Assembly: GCF_938039205.1 (NCBI RefSeq)
Contig: NZ_CALHVM010000041.1
Span: 1-13,811 of the forward strand
DNA length: 13,811 nucleotides
Direction of reading: 5' to 3'
DNA from: an uncultured Campylobacter sp.
GTDB lineage: Bacteria; Campylobacterota; Campylobacteria; Campylobacterales; Campylobacteraceae
A model generated the notes under the pieces. That model was not told the DNA's origin. It saw only the letters and a program-made list of their open reading frames with translations, and did no database searches. Position 1 is the stretch's first letter; each line of letters starts with the position of its first letter. The position numbers and the translations under genes were made by a program. Positions 1 through 6,427 of this stretch are shown here, one piece after another.

Positions 1-184
1 CCTTGCCGCAGTATCTATCGCCCCCGTCGCGAAGCTCCAGCGCCTCGCGTTTGCCAGTACTTGCGCCGCTTGGCACTATCGCGCTTGCTACGGTGCCATC
101 GCTTAGGGCCACGGTCGCCTTTACGGTGGGGTTGCCGCGGCTATCAAGTACTTCTATCGCAGTTACGTCTTCTATAAATACCAT
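1..184 (-). CDS. eno: Enolase, N-terminal part (runs off the window edge)
   Basis: Glycolytic enolase converts 2-phosphoglycerate to phosphoenolpyruvate in the cytoplasm. Only the first 61 codons are present; the gene continues past position 1. The start ATG is at 184-182. The visible N-terminus contains VLDSRGNPTV and PSGASTGKREALELRDGG, which are hallmark enolase segments including the mobile loop near the active site. The gene begins 4 bases after the recA stop codon, and its ribosome binding site (GGAGGAA on the minus strand, about 191-199) lies inside the last recA codons, so the two genes are very likely cotranscribed and translationally linked. The order recA-eno matches what I recall of C. 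jejuni. Identification is secure; nothing can be said about the rest of the protein. Confidence 0.96.
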   Translation of the reverse strand, partial: MVFIEDVTAIEVLDSRGNPTVKATVALSDGTVASAIVPSGASTGKREALELRDGGDRYCGK

Positions 185-188
185 TATT

Positions 189-1289
189 TTATTCCTCCGT
201 ATTTTCTTCTATGCTTTCGCTTTCTTCGTCTTTGTCGCCCGAGCCGCTTATTAGCTTATCTAGGCCGATCGAGCTTTTTATCGTCGCTACAATCTCGTCT
301 GATATCTCCGAGTGCTCTTTGAGATAGGCTTTTGCGTTTTCGCGGCCTTGGCCGATTTTAGCGGCTTTGTAGCTAAACCACGCGCCGCTTTTGTCGATGA
401 TATCTAGCTTCACGCCGTAGTCGATGATCTCGCCGTCGCGACTGATACCTTCGCCGAACATTATGTCAAATTCCGCCGTTTTAAACGGAGGCGCGACCTT
501 GTTTTTCACGACTTTTACCTTCGTGCGGTTGCCAATAGGCTCTTCGTTTTGTTTTAGCGTGGCGATTTTTCGCACGTCTAGGCGCACCGAGGCGTAAAAT
601 TTAAGTGCGTTACCGCCCGTAGTGGTCTCAGGCGTACCATATCCCATCGCACCGATTTTCATACGAATTTGGTTGATAAAGATCACGGTCGTGTTCATCT
701 TGTGCACGACGCCGGCTAGTTTGCGCAGAGCTTGGCTCATTAGACGAGCTTGCAGACCTACGTGCTGATCGCCCATGTCGCCCTCGATCTCGCTTTTTGG
801 AGTTAGCGCCGCGACGCTATCAACCACGATCAGCTCGACCGCGCCGCTTCTAGCGAGGTTTTCTACGATCTCTAGCGCCTGCTCACCAAAATCGGGCTGG
901 CTAACGTAGAGATTTTCGGTATCTACGCCCAAATTTGCCGCGTACTTCACGTCTAGCGCGTGCTCGGCGTCGATAAAGGCGCACGTGGCTCCGGCTTTTT
1001 GCGCTTCGGCGATGATGTGTAGGGTTAGAGTCGTTTTACCCGAGCTCTCAGGCCCGTAAACCTCGATAATACGGCCCTTTGGGATACCGCCGATACCAAG
1101 GGCCAGGTCAAGTCCTAGCGAACCCGTCGAGATGCTGTCTATGGCCTCGACTTGCTTATCGCCCAGGCGGATTAGCGTACCCTTGCCAAATGCTTTGTCT
1201 ATCTGCTTTAAAGCCGCGTCTAAGGCCTTTTTCTTGTCCGAATCGTTTGTCGGCGGGACTATCTTTTTTTCTTCTTTTTCTTTTGCCAT
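189..1289 (-). CDS. recA: Recombinase RecA
   Basis: RecA coats single-stranded DNA and drives ATP-dependent strand exchange, SOS induction and integration of transformed DNA. The 366-residue product has Walker A GPESSGKT (79-86), the MAW region with FIDAEHALD (about 105-113), Walker B LIVVD (153-157), the L2 loop with GTPETTTGGNALKF (about 218-231) and an acidic C-terminal tail ending in glutamates. It is slightly longer than the usual 345-355 residues, because of a charged Lys/Glu-rich N-terminus and the acidic tail. The ATG at 1289 is preceded by AAGGAAG at good spacing. AAATTT words are rare inside the gene (two seen), unlike the flanks. eno follows directly. Identification is secure. Confidence 0.98.
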   Translation of the reverse strand: MAKEKEEKKIVPPTNDSDKKKALDAALKQIDKAFGKGTLIRLGDKQVEAIDSISTGSLGLDLALGIGGIPKGRIIEVYGPESSGKTTLTLHIIAEAQKAGATCAFIDAEHALDVKYAANLGVDTENLYVSQPDFGEQALEIVENLARSGAVELIVVDSVAALTPKSEIEGDMGDQHVGLQARLMSQALRKLAGVVHKMNTTVIFINQIRMKIGAMGYGTPETTTGGNALKFYASVRLDVRKIATLKQNEEPIGNRTKVKVVKNKVAPPFKTAEFDIMFGEGISRDGEIIDYGVKLDIIDKSGAWFSYKAAKIGQGRENAKAYLKEHSEISDEIVATIKSSIGLDKLISGSGDKDEESESIEENTEE

Positions 1290-1320
1290 CGGCTTCCTTA
1301 AATTTAAAATAATCGTGCTG

Positions 1321-1326
1321 ATTTTA
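1321..1326 (-). promoter_or_regulatory. Probable -10 element of the recA-eno promoter
   Basis: On the minus strand the bases read TTGATAAAAT, giving a TAAAAT hexamer about 32 bases before the recA start, in an AT-rich stretch. Campylobacter sigma-70 promoters rely mainly on the -10 box with an AT-rich upstream region, which this fits. Start-site position is inferred only. Confidence 0.4.
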
Positions 1327-1401
1327 TCAAATTTGAGATGAATTTTTGATTATTCGCGTAAATTTGAGACGGGTTTGGACACGGTCAAATTTAGCCTAAA
1401 T

Positions 1402-2496
1402 TTACGCCTTTTTTAAAACGTAAAGTAGCTCGCTAACGTGCGTCGGGCGGCTGGCTAGATTTCTGCTGCCGCGAAAGGCGTTGTATTTTTGTTCCAAAAT
1501 TTGCACTTCGCCGAGCTCGGCTAAATTTTGGCTAAATTCCTCTCGCGCGATGAAGCCCTCGGAGTTAAACGAGATGAGCACGAATTTAGCTTTTAGTTTT
1601 GAGATTAGCTCGAAAAACGCGGGCGCGGCGGCTGATTTTTGATTAAAAACCGAGCGGTTCCAGCCTCTAGCGATGCCCGAAACCCGCGAAATTTCGCTCG
1701 GACGCTCGTAGCTAGCGATCAAATTTAACATAAAGTAGTTCGAGCCGTAGGGGTGCTGGTTATAGGGCGGATCAAGATAGACTAGATCAAACGGCGGAAG
1801 CTCGGCGGCAAGCTCATTTGCGTCTTGCCTTTGCACGTCAAATTCGACGTTAAAATTTGAAAAAACGGGCTTAAGCAGGCTGATGTCTGCCGTAATACGA
1901 GATAGCGCGTGCTTGCCGCGTCCGCCAAACTGCCCCAGGCCGTCCTTGTTTTTATGAAAGCCCTTGAAAATGCCGCTGGTATTGGCGTGCACGCTAGCCG
2001 AATAAAGCAGCGGCGCGATGAAAAAAACGCGCAGCTCCTGCGGCACGAGCGAGTCGATCATCTGGCGCGCAGTGTCGATATAGGCGGCGTTTTTCTTCGT
2101 GTAAAAGACGCGGTCAGTTGCCAAAATATTTGCCTCGTCCTTTGGCGCGTAAAGCTCGCAGATAAAGCCCTCACGCAAATTTGCGGCGATCTCTCGAGTT
2201 AGTTTTTCATGCCAAAAATCAAGCTCTTTTTTAAATTTCGCGTCCGCATTTGCGAGGTAGCATTCGTTCGTGACGCGGCTATAAAGCTCCAGGTCGTTTG
2301 CGACGATGAAATTTGCGTGGGATTTTAGAAACCGCGACACGATACCGCTGCCGCTAAAAAGGTCGCAGCAGCTTAGTTTTTCTTTACCGAGCGCCTGTTT
2401 TGCGATATTTACGCCTTGTTCGATAAAGCCTAAAAGCGAGCGTTTGTTACCTAGATAAGTTAAAATTTGCTCTTTTAAATACGCCTGATTTTCCAT
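1402..2496 (-). CDS. D12-class N6-adenine DNA methyltransferase, apparently orphan
   Basis: This 364-residue protein transfers a methyl group from S-adenosylmethionine to adenine in a specific DNA site. Visible motifs are YLGNKRSLLGFI (motif X-like, 14-25), DLFSGSGIVSRF (motif I, SAM binding, 45-56), an acidic NDLE (67-70) and the catalytic DPPY (242-245) followed by NQHPYGSNY. A central block with ANTSGIFKGFHKN (171-183) and FGGRGKHALSRI is typical of this family. Motif order X-I-IV places it in the alpha group (Dam-like). No restriction endonuclease is seen within the window, so it looks like an orphan. It lies next to recA and divergent from mqnD. I infer it could be a functional counterpart of C. 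jejuni CtsM (RAATTY methylation), but the target cannot be read from the sequence. The ribosome binding site (AAAGAAAAAT) is weak. Confidence 0.88.
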   Translation of the reverse strand: MENQAYLKEQILTYLGNKRSLLGFIEQGVNIAKQALGKEKLSCCDLFSGSGIVSRFLKSHANFIVANDLELYSRVTNECYLANADAKFKKELDFWHEKLTREIAANLREGFICELYAPKDEANILATDRVFYTKKNAAYIDTARQMIDSLVPQELRVFFIAPLLYSASVHANTSGIFKGFHKNKDGLGQFGGRGKHALSRITADISLLKPVFSNFNVEFDVQRQDANELAAELPPFDLVYLDPPYNQHPYGSNYFMLNLIASYERPSEISRVSGIARGWNRSVFNQKSAAAPAFFELISKLKAKFVLISFNSEGFIAREEFSQNLAELGEVQILEQKYNAFRGSRNLASRPTHVSELLYVLKKA

Positions 2497-2529
2497 ATTT
2501 TTCTTTATAAATTCCGCATTTTTATGGCG

Positions 2530-2535
2530 ATTGTA
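2530..2535 (-). promoter_or_regulatory. Candidate -10 element for the DNA methyltransferase gene
   Basis: TACAAT on the minus strand, about 34 bases before the methyltransferase ATG. It lies only about 12 bases from the plus-strand TATAAT serving mqnD, so the two divergent promoters would be packed back to back and could compete. Inferred from sequence match only. Confidence 0.4.
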
Positions 2536-2547
2536 GCAAAAATTTAC

Positions 2548-2553
2548 TATAAT
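2548..2553 (+). promoter_or_regulatory. Probable -10 element of the mqnD-fliQ-murB operon
   Basis: A perfect TATAAT lies about 51 bases upstream of the TTG start of the mqnD-like gene, preceded by an AT-rich stretch (AAAAATTTAC). It is the only good plus-strand promoter seen before the three overlapping genes. Confidence 0.5.
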
Positions 2554-2604
2554 TTTGCAATCAAACTACGCGCGAAATTTAAAGCGGAGCAAAAAGGATA
2601 AAAT

Positions 2605-3477
2605 TTGAAGATTTTTAAGCATATAAACGTCGCTCACTCGCCCGACGCCGACGATATTTTTATGTATAAGGCGATTGATTTTGGCTGGGTAAGCTCGAAA
2701 AATCTAAAATTTAGCGCCACCGCGCTTGATATCCAGACGCTAAACGACGAGGCGCTAAAGGGCACTTACGAAGCCACGGCGATTAGCTTCGCGCTATATC
2801 CGCTTATCTGCGACGAATACGCGCTTTTGCGCACGGCGGTGAGCTTTGGCGAGGGCTACGGACCAAAGCTCGTCAAGAAAAAAGGCGCGGTTTTAAAGCG
2901 AAATTTCAAGGTCGCGCTCAGCGGCAAACACACGACAAACGCCCTGCTTTTTCGCATAGCCTACCCGCAGGCGCGCATAGTTTATAAAAACTTTCTCGAC
3001 ATCGAGGGCGCAGTTTTAAGCGACGAGGTGGACGCGGGCGTGCTGATACACGAGAGTATTTTGGACTTTTCGGACGAGCTTTGCGTGGAGCGCGAGATCT
3101 GGGACATCTGGAGCGAGCTAGCGGGCGAAAATCTGCCGTTGCCGCTAGGAGGCATGGCGGTTCGCCGCAGCCTGCCGATAACGGACGCTACCGAGTGCGA
3201 GCGCGTGCTAACGGAGGGCGTGCGTATCGCCACCGCGCATAAGCCCTTTTTGTCGCAGATGCTCATGGAGCGAAATTTGATCCGCGTCGATAAAGAAAAG
3301 CTAAAAACCTATCTAAATCTCTACGCAAACGACAGTTCCGTCTCGATGAACGAAACGCAGCTAAAGGCAGTAAATAGGCTATTTGAGCTTGGTTATAAGC
3401 GAGGATTTTACCCGCTACCGATCAAGGCCGAAAACTACCTCGTGCCGACCGAGTACAACGATATAAGGTTTAGCTAA
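2605..3477 (+). CDS. mqnD: 1,4-dihydroxy-6-naphthoate synthase-type protein (MqnD family, futalosine menaquinone pathway)
   Basis: MqnD cleaves cyclic dehypoxanthine futalosine to 1,4-dihydroxy-6-naphthoate, the naphthoquinone precursor in the futalosine route to menaquinone used by Campylobacter. The 290-residue protein has the periplasmic-binding-protein-like fold of the MqnA/MqnD family. Its N-terminal AHSPDADDIFMYKAI (10-24) corresponds to the conserved SPxxND-type segment of MqnD, and LGGMAVRRSLP (about 182-192) fits the family's second lobe. The start is a TTG at 2605, preceded by AAAAAGGA six bases upstream; no suitable ATG lies nearby. The stop codon overlaps the fliQ ATG by one base (TAATG), indicating translational coupling. 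MqnA is a related alternative, but the SPD motif and length favour MqnD. Confidence 0.82.
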   Translation: MKIFKHINVAHSPDADDIFMYKAIDFGWVSSKNLKFSATALDIQTLNDEALKGTYEATAISFALYPLICDEYALLRTAVSFGEGYGPKLVKKKGAVLKRNFKVALSGKHTTNALLFRIAYPQARIVYKNFLDIEGAVLSDEVDAGVLIHESILDFSDELCVEREIWDIWSELAGENLPLPLGGMAVRRSLPITDATECERVLTEGVRIATAHKPFLSQMLMERNLIRVDKEKLKTYLNLYANDSSVSMNETQLKAVNRLFELGYKRGFYPLPIKAENYLVPTEYNDIRFS

Positions 3478-3743
3478 TGCAATCAACCCTCATAGAACTC
3501 GGTATCGAAACCTTTAAGATCGCGCTATATCTGAGCTTTCCTATGCTGCTCGCTGGCCTATCGGCGGGCCTTATCATCAGTATATTTCAGGCTACGACGC
3601 AGATAAACGAGATGACGCTAAGCTTCGTGCCAAAGATCATTTTGGTCGTCGTCGTGATTATATTTTTGATGCCGTGGATGGTCTCGATGATGGTTGATTT
3701 CACGACGCGCATGATAGAGTTTATCCCAAATTTCGTGCAATGA
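3477..3743 (+). CDS. fliQ: Flagellar type III export protein FliQ
   Basis: FliQ is a small inner-membrane component of the flagellar export gate, assembling with FliP and FliR. The 88-residue product has the usual length and two hydrophobic segments (about 16-38 and 50-73). They are separated by the conserved SIFQATTQINEMTLSFVPKI segment (35-54), which is diagnostic for FliQ. Both ends overlap neighbours: the ATG shares a base with the mqnD stop, and the TGA lies inside the murB ATG overlap (ATGA). A single polycistronic message with coupled translation is therefore likely. The fliQ-murB order is, as I recall, also found in C. jejuni. Confidence 0.97.
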   Translation: MQSTLIELGIETFKIALYLSFPMLLAGLSAGLIISIFQATTQINEMTLSFVPKIILVVVVIIFLMPWMVSMMVDFTTRMIEFIPNFVQ

Positions 3744-4525
3744 CGCAGCTTGTAGATTTTTCTAAATTTAGCTCGGTGCGAGTGGGCGGCGTGCACGAGG
3801 TGGCGGTGCTAGAGAGCGTAGAGGACGCGCTAAAGCCGGAATTTGTCAGCCGCGTGATGATAGGTGACGCAAACAACCTACTAGTCTCGCCAAACCCGCC
3901 GCCGATGATGATGTTAGGCGGCGCGTTTGATTATATAAATTTAAGCGGCGACGTGCTTAGTATCGGCGCTGCGACGAAATCGGGCAAAATTTACAACTTC
4001 GCCAAAAAGCATAATATCGGCGGATTTGAGTTTTTGCAAAATATCCCGGGTACGCTTGGCGGACTAATAAAAATGAACGCGGGGCTTTGCGGCGTTAGCA
4101 TTAGCGACGAATTGCTCGCGGTGCGGCTAGTGCGCGGCTGGGTAGAGCGCGAGAGGATAAGCTTTAGCTACCGCAAAAGCGGGATAGATGAGCCGATTTT
4201 TGGCGCCGAGTTTAAAATCTCGCGCGAATTTGACGCAGCGCTCGCAGCAGACTTTGCCGCTAAGCGCGCAAATCAGCCAAAAGGCGCTAGCTTTGGCAGC
4301 TGTTTTATTAATCCGCCAGGCGACTACGCAGGCAGACTGATCGAAGCGGTGGGGCTAAAGGGCTACGCGATAGGCGGGGCTAAATTTAGCGAACAGCACG
4401 CAAATTTCATCATAAATTTTAACGCCGCGACCTTTGCGGACGTAACCGGGCTCATAAATTTAGCCCGCGAGCGCGTTTTGGAGCAGTTTGGCGTCGAGCT
4501 AAAAACCGAAGTAGTCGTGATTTAG
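3740..4525 (+). CDS. murB: UDP-N-acetylenolpyruvoylglucosamine reductase
   Basis: MurB is the FAD- and NADPH-dependent enzyme that reduces UDP-GlcNAc-enolpyruvate to UDP-MurNAc in cytoplasmic peptidoglycan precursor synthesis. The 261-residue protein shows the FAD-binding region GDANNLLVS (42-50), NIPGTLGGLIKMNAG (101-115), the catalytic FSYRKS (142-147) and GSCFINP (186-192), whose serine is the expected proton donor. GLKGYAIGGAKFSEQHANFI (205-224) is the canonical C-terminal block. The short length fits the compact MurB of Campylobacterota. Its ATG overlaps the fliQ stop (ATGA). It is the last gene of the mqnD-fliQ-murB operon; the next gene has its own promoter. Confidence 0.96.
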   Translation: MTQLVDFSKFSSVRVGGVHEVAVLESVEDALKPEFVSRVMIGDANNLLVSPNPPPMMMLGGAFDYINLSGDVLSIGAATKSGKIYNFAKKHNIGGFEFLQNIPGTLGGLIKMNAGLCGVSISDELLAVRLVRGWVERERISFSYRKSGIDEPIFGAEFKISREFDAALAADFAAKRANQPKGASFGSCFINPPGDYAGRLIEAVGLKGYAIGGAKFSEQHANFIINFNAATFADVTGLINLARERVLEQFGVELKTEVVVI

Positions 4526-4526
4526 G

Positions 4527-4559
4527 TTAAAAGCATAGCAAAGAGGCTATAATGCTTAA
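4527..4559 (+). promoter_or_regulatory. Promoter with imperfect inverted repeat upstream of the Sel1-repeat gene
   Basis: A perfect TATAAT lies at 4548-4553, about 29 bases before the chosen start of the Sel1-repeat gene. It sits in an imperfect inverted repeat: TTAAAAGCATAG (4527-4538) against CTATAATGCTTAA (4547-4559), with an 8-base spacer. The overlap of repeat and -10 box suggests an operator, or a weak hairpin at the end of murB. An ATG at 4552 falls inside the -10 box and is therefore not a plausible start codon. Confidence 0.5.
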
Positions 4560-4581
4560 GATTACTCGCAAGGAGGGTCTT

Positions 4582-5645
4582 ATGAAAAAGCTAGCTTTAG
4601 CCATGTTTTTAGCATTTTGTTGCCTGTCGGTAGCACAGGCCGGACCAAATCACAACAACGGACTAGCGGCAAAATCCAAAGGCCAGTGGAAGGACGCGGA
4701 GAACTACTTTAAGCTAGGTTGCTATACGGAAAAAGTAGATTCCTCTTGCAAGGAGCTCGGGCAGCTTTATGAGTTTGGCAAGGGTTCTGACGTCAAAAAA
4801 ACTCCGGACGCGCAAAGCAGGCCTATGAAAAGTGCTGCGAGATATCGTTTGGCAAAAGAGCCGACTGCTGCGACAAAGTAAAAGACAAAACCGCCGTGAG
4901 CGCCGAAAAAGGCTGCGAAAACAACGATGCAGCGGCCTGCATAGACTACGCTTATGAAAAACAAGACGTCAAATACTACCAAAAAGCTTGCGATCTGGGC
5001 TCAAATTTAGGTTGTCTATGGACGGGCCACTCGTACACCGAAGGCAAAAACGGCGCCGAGCACGATCCCAAAAAAAGCTTTGAGATATTTTCAAAACTTT
5101 GCAGTAGTGGCTACGACGACGGTTGCAAGTTTGTAGCGATGGGCTATAGAGACGGCAAAGGCGTAGAGAAAAATATAGACAAAGCCGTCGAAATCCTAAG
5201 CGAAATTTGCCAAGGCGAGAGATTTGACGGATGCGCGAAGCTGGGCGAAATCTACCAAGACGACGCCTACGGCAAAAAAGACGAAGCAAAAGCGTACGAG
5301 TACTATCTCCTAGCCTTTACGAAAAAAGAGCACGAAGCCTCAGGAAAATACGTAAAAGATAAAGACAATGCCGCAAAAGCCTGCAAAGCAAATATCGCAC
5401 TGGGATGCGAATACGCGGGCTCTACGTACTACCAAGAAAAGCAGTTTGCTAAAGCCGCGGAGTATTTTGACAAAGGCTGCGAGCACGGCCTAGTCGAGTC
5501 ATGTCTGTTTGCGGGCTACACATACTACATGCCGCCGACTGAAAGCGGAGTCGCAAAAGATATTGAAAAGGCTAAAATTTACTTCAAAAAAGGCTGCGAT
5601 CTAGGCTCGGCTCAGAGCTGCAGCACGTTAGAAAGTATCAAATAA
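4582..5645 (+). pseudogene. Secreted cysteine-rich Sel1-like repeat protein, frameshifted in an A7 tract
   Basis: This encodes a periplasmic or secreted Sel1-like repeat protein resembling Helicobacter cysteine-rich proteins (Hcp family), which are disulfide-stapled helix pairs. The start ATG at 4582 follows AAGGAGGG. It gives a signal peptide MKKLALAMFLAFCCLSVAQA with likely cleavage after AQA. Sel1 units of about 36 residues follow, each with a pair of cysteines spaced C-x7-C, for example CDLGSNLGC, CEHGLVESC and CDLGSAQSC at the end. The frame breaks at seven A's (4795-4801). Upstream reading goes out of frame to a stop at 4879-4881, while repeats with the right cysteine pattern continue in the -1 frame to 5645. 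One extra A would restore a 354-residue protein. A GTG at 4896 could only start an exported-signal-less fragment. The break may be a real mutation, a phase-variable tract or a sequencing error. Confidence 0.85.
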
Positions 5646-5652
5646 ACCTACG

Positions 5653-5676
5653 GGCGCAAATTTAACCGTTTGCGCC
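5653..5676 (+). terminator. Intrinsic terminator after the Sel1-repeat gene
   Basis: GGCGCAAA (5653-5660) pairs perfectly with TTTGCGCC (5669-5676) around an 8-base loop, 7 bases after the stop codon, and is followed by TAAATTTATCTTT. The tail is T-rich but not a pure T run, so moderate strength is expected. The mirror strand could also stop transcription arriving from the minus-strand gene at 5794. Confidence 0.65.
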
Positions 5677-5759
5677 TAAATTTATCTTTCAAACCACAAA
5701 ATCATACGATCGCGGAAGTCAAATTTAGCTAACGCCGCAAATTTAAAGCGCGCTCGCGG

Positions 5760-5784
5760 GCCAAATTTGACGGTCAAATTTGGC
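5760..5784. repeat. 25-bp palindrome of two AAATTT words
   Basis: GCCAAATTTGAC and GTCAAATTTGGC form a perfect 12-bp inverted repeat around a single G. It lies 9 bases beyond the stop of the minus-strand gene at 5794. It may act as a transcript-end hairpin, although no T run follows on that strand. Confidence 0.7.
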
Positions 5785-5793
5785 ACCCAAACT

Positions 5794-6246
5794 CTAGCCC
5801 AGATAATAACCCGCCAAAGCGACGGCGACGATGATGATAGTAAGCGCGACAGTTAGCTTATATAGCCGAATGGCTCCGGCGCAGCGACTTTTCATATCGC
5901 GGATTTTAGGCGGCTTGCTAGTTAAATTTAGCCCCGTAAGCGCCGCATCAAATTTGCCGTATTCTAGCCTCCCCTCCGCAAAATCCTTAAAGATAAGCGA
6001 GTCAAAATGCAACCTAACATGCAGATAAAACAACCTCGCAAAAGCCGCCAAAAAGCCCGCAACAACGACAAAATTTGCAAAAATGCGAAGGCAGACGGCT
6101 AACTGAAGCAAATTTAACAAGAAAAACAGCCTATGCGTCGCTAAAAATCTAGCCGTAACCAGCGCTAAAGCTCTATCGTTCGTCCTTTGGCGGCATTCGC
6201 GTTCCCCGCCTTGCGCCGCTTTCTCGTTTTGCTCCGCATTCGTCAT
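5794..6246 (-). CDS. Small membrane protein of unknown function
   Basis: I do not recognise this 150-residue protein. It has a polar N-terminus (1-25), two closely spaced hydrophobic stretches (about 39-54 and 56-76) with Arg between them, a soluble middle part including FDSLIFKDFAEGRLEYGKFD (81-100), and a C-terminal hydrophobic segment (about 130-148). A three-helix inner-membrane topology is likely. The ATG at 6246 is preceded by a strong GAGGAGGG, which argues that it is a real gene. It is the last gene on the minus strand of the lipid locus, 181 bases downstream of the YnbD-like gene. Cotranscription is uncertain because an inverted repeat lies between them. The middle part contains an AAATTT word, read as KFD. 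Confidence 0.7.
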   Translation of the reverse strand: MTNAEQNEKAAQGGERECRQRTNDRALALVTARFLATHRLFFLLNLLQLAVCLRIFANFVVVAGFLAAFARLFYLHVRLHFDSLIFKDFAEGRLEYGKFDAALTGLNLTSKPPKIRDMKSRCAGAIRLYKLTVALTIIIVAVALAGYYLG

Positions 6247-6343
6247 TTTCCCTCCTCATTTTGGGCGTTCACCTTTGGTTAAATTTCCCGTTCGTTTTCA
6301 CCGAGAATTTTGCAATGCCGCTTGTTTCTAGCCTGCAGATTTT

Positions 6344-6380
6344 TAAATTTGATCCCTTAAACCGGACTTGATCAAATTTA
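6344..6380. repeat. 11-bp perfect inverted repeat between the YnbD-like and small membrane protein genes
   Basis: TAAATTTGATC (6344-6354) and GATCAAATTTA (6370-6380) are perfectly complementary around a 15-base loop. Each arm contains an AAATTT word. The element lies about 50 bases after the end of the YnbD-like gene, so it could form a 3'-end hairpin in that transcript. The tail after the hairpin on the minus strand (AAAAATCTGC) is not a terminator T run. Confidence 0.6.
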
Positions 6381-6427
6381 GCATGCGCCTATTTCGCGCT
6401 TAAATTTGCCGCTTCTTTACTTCGCTT

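Noticed and set aside
4552..4554. ATG at 4552 as start of the Sel1-repeat gene
   Set aside because: It lies inside the TATAAT box and would add 10 residues before a clean signal peptide; the ATG at 4582 has a strong AAGGAGGG in front.
4795..4802. Classical programmed -1 frameshift heptamer (X XXY YYZ)
   Set aside because: In the upstream frame the tract reads C AAA AAA A, so the P-site codon would not re-pair cleanly as in A AAA AAG; simple slippage or an indel is more likely, though not excluded.
4896..5645. Independent cytoplasmic Sel1-repeat gene starting at GTG 4896
   Set aside because: Cysteine-paired repeats continue in the same frame upstream of 4896 back to the A7 tract, and no ribosome binding site precedes the GTG; a frameshifted single gene explains it better.
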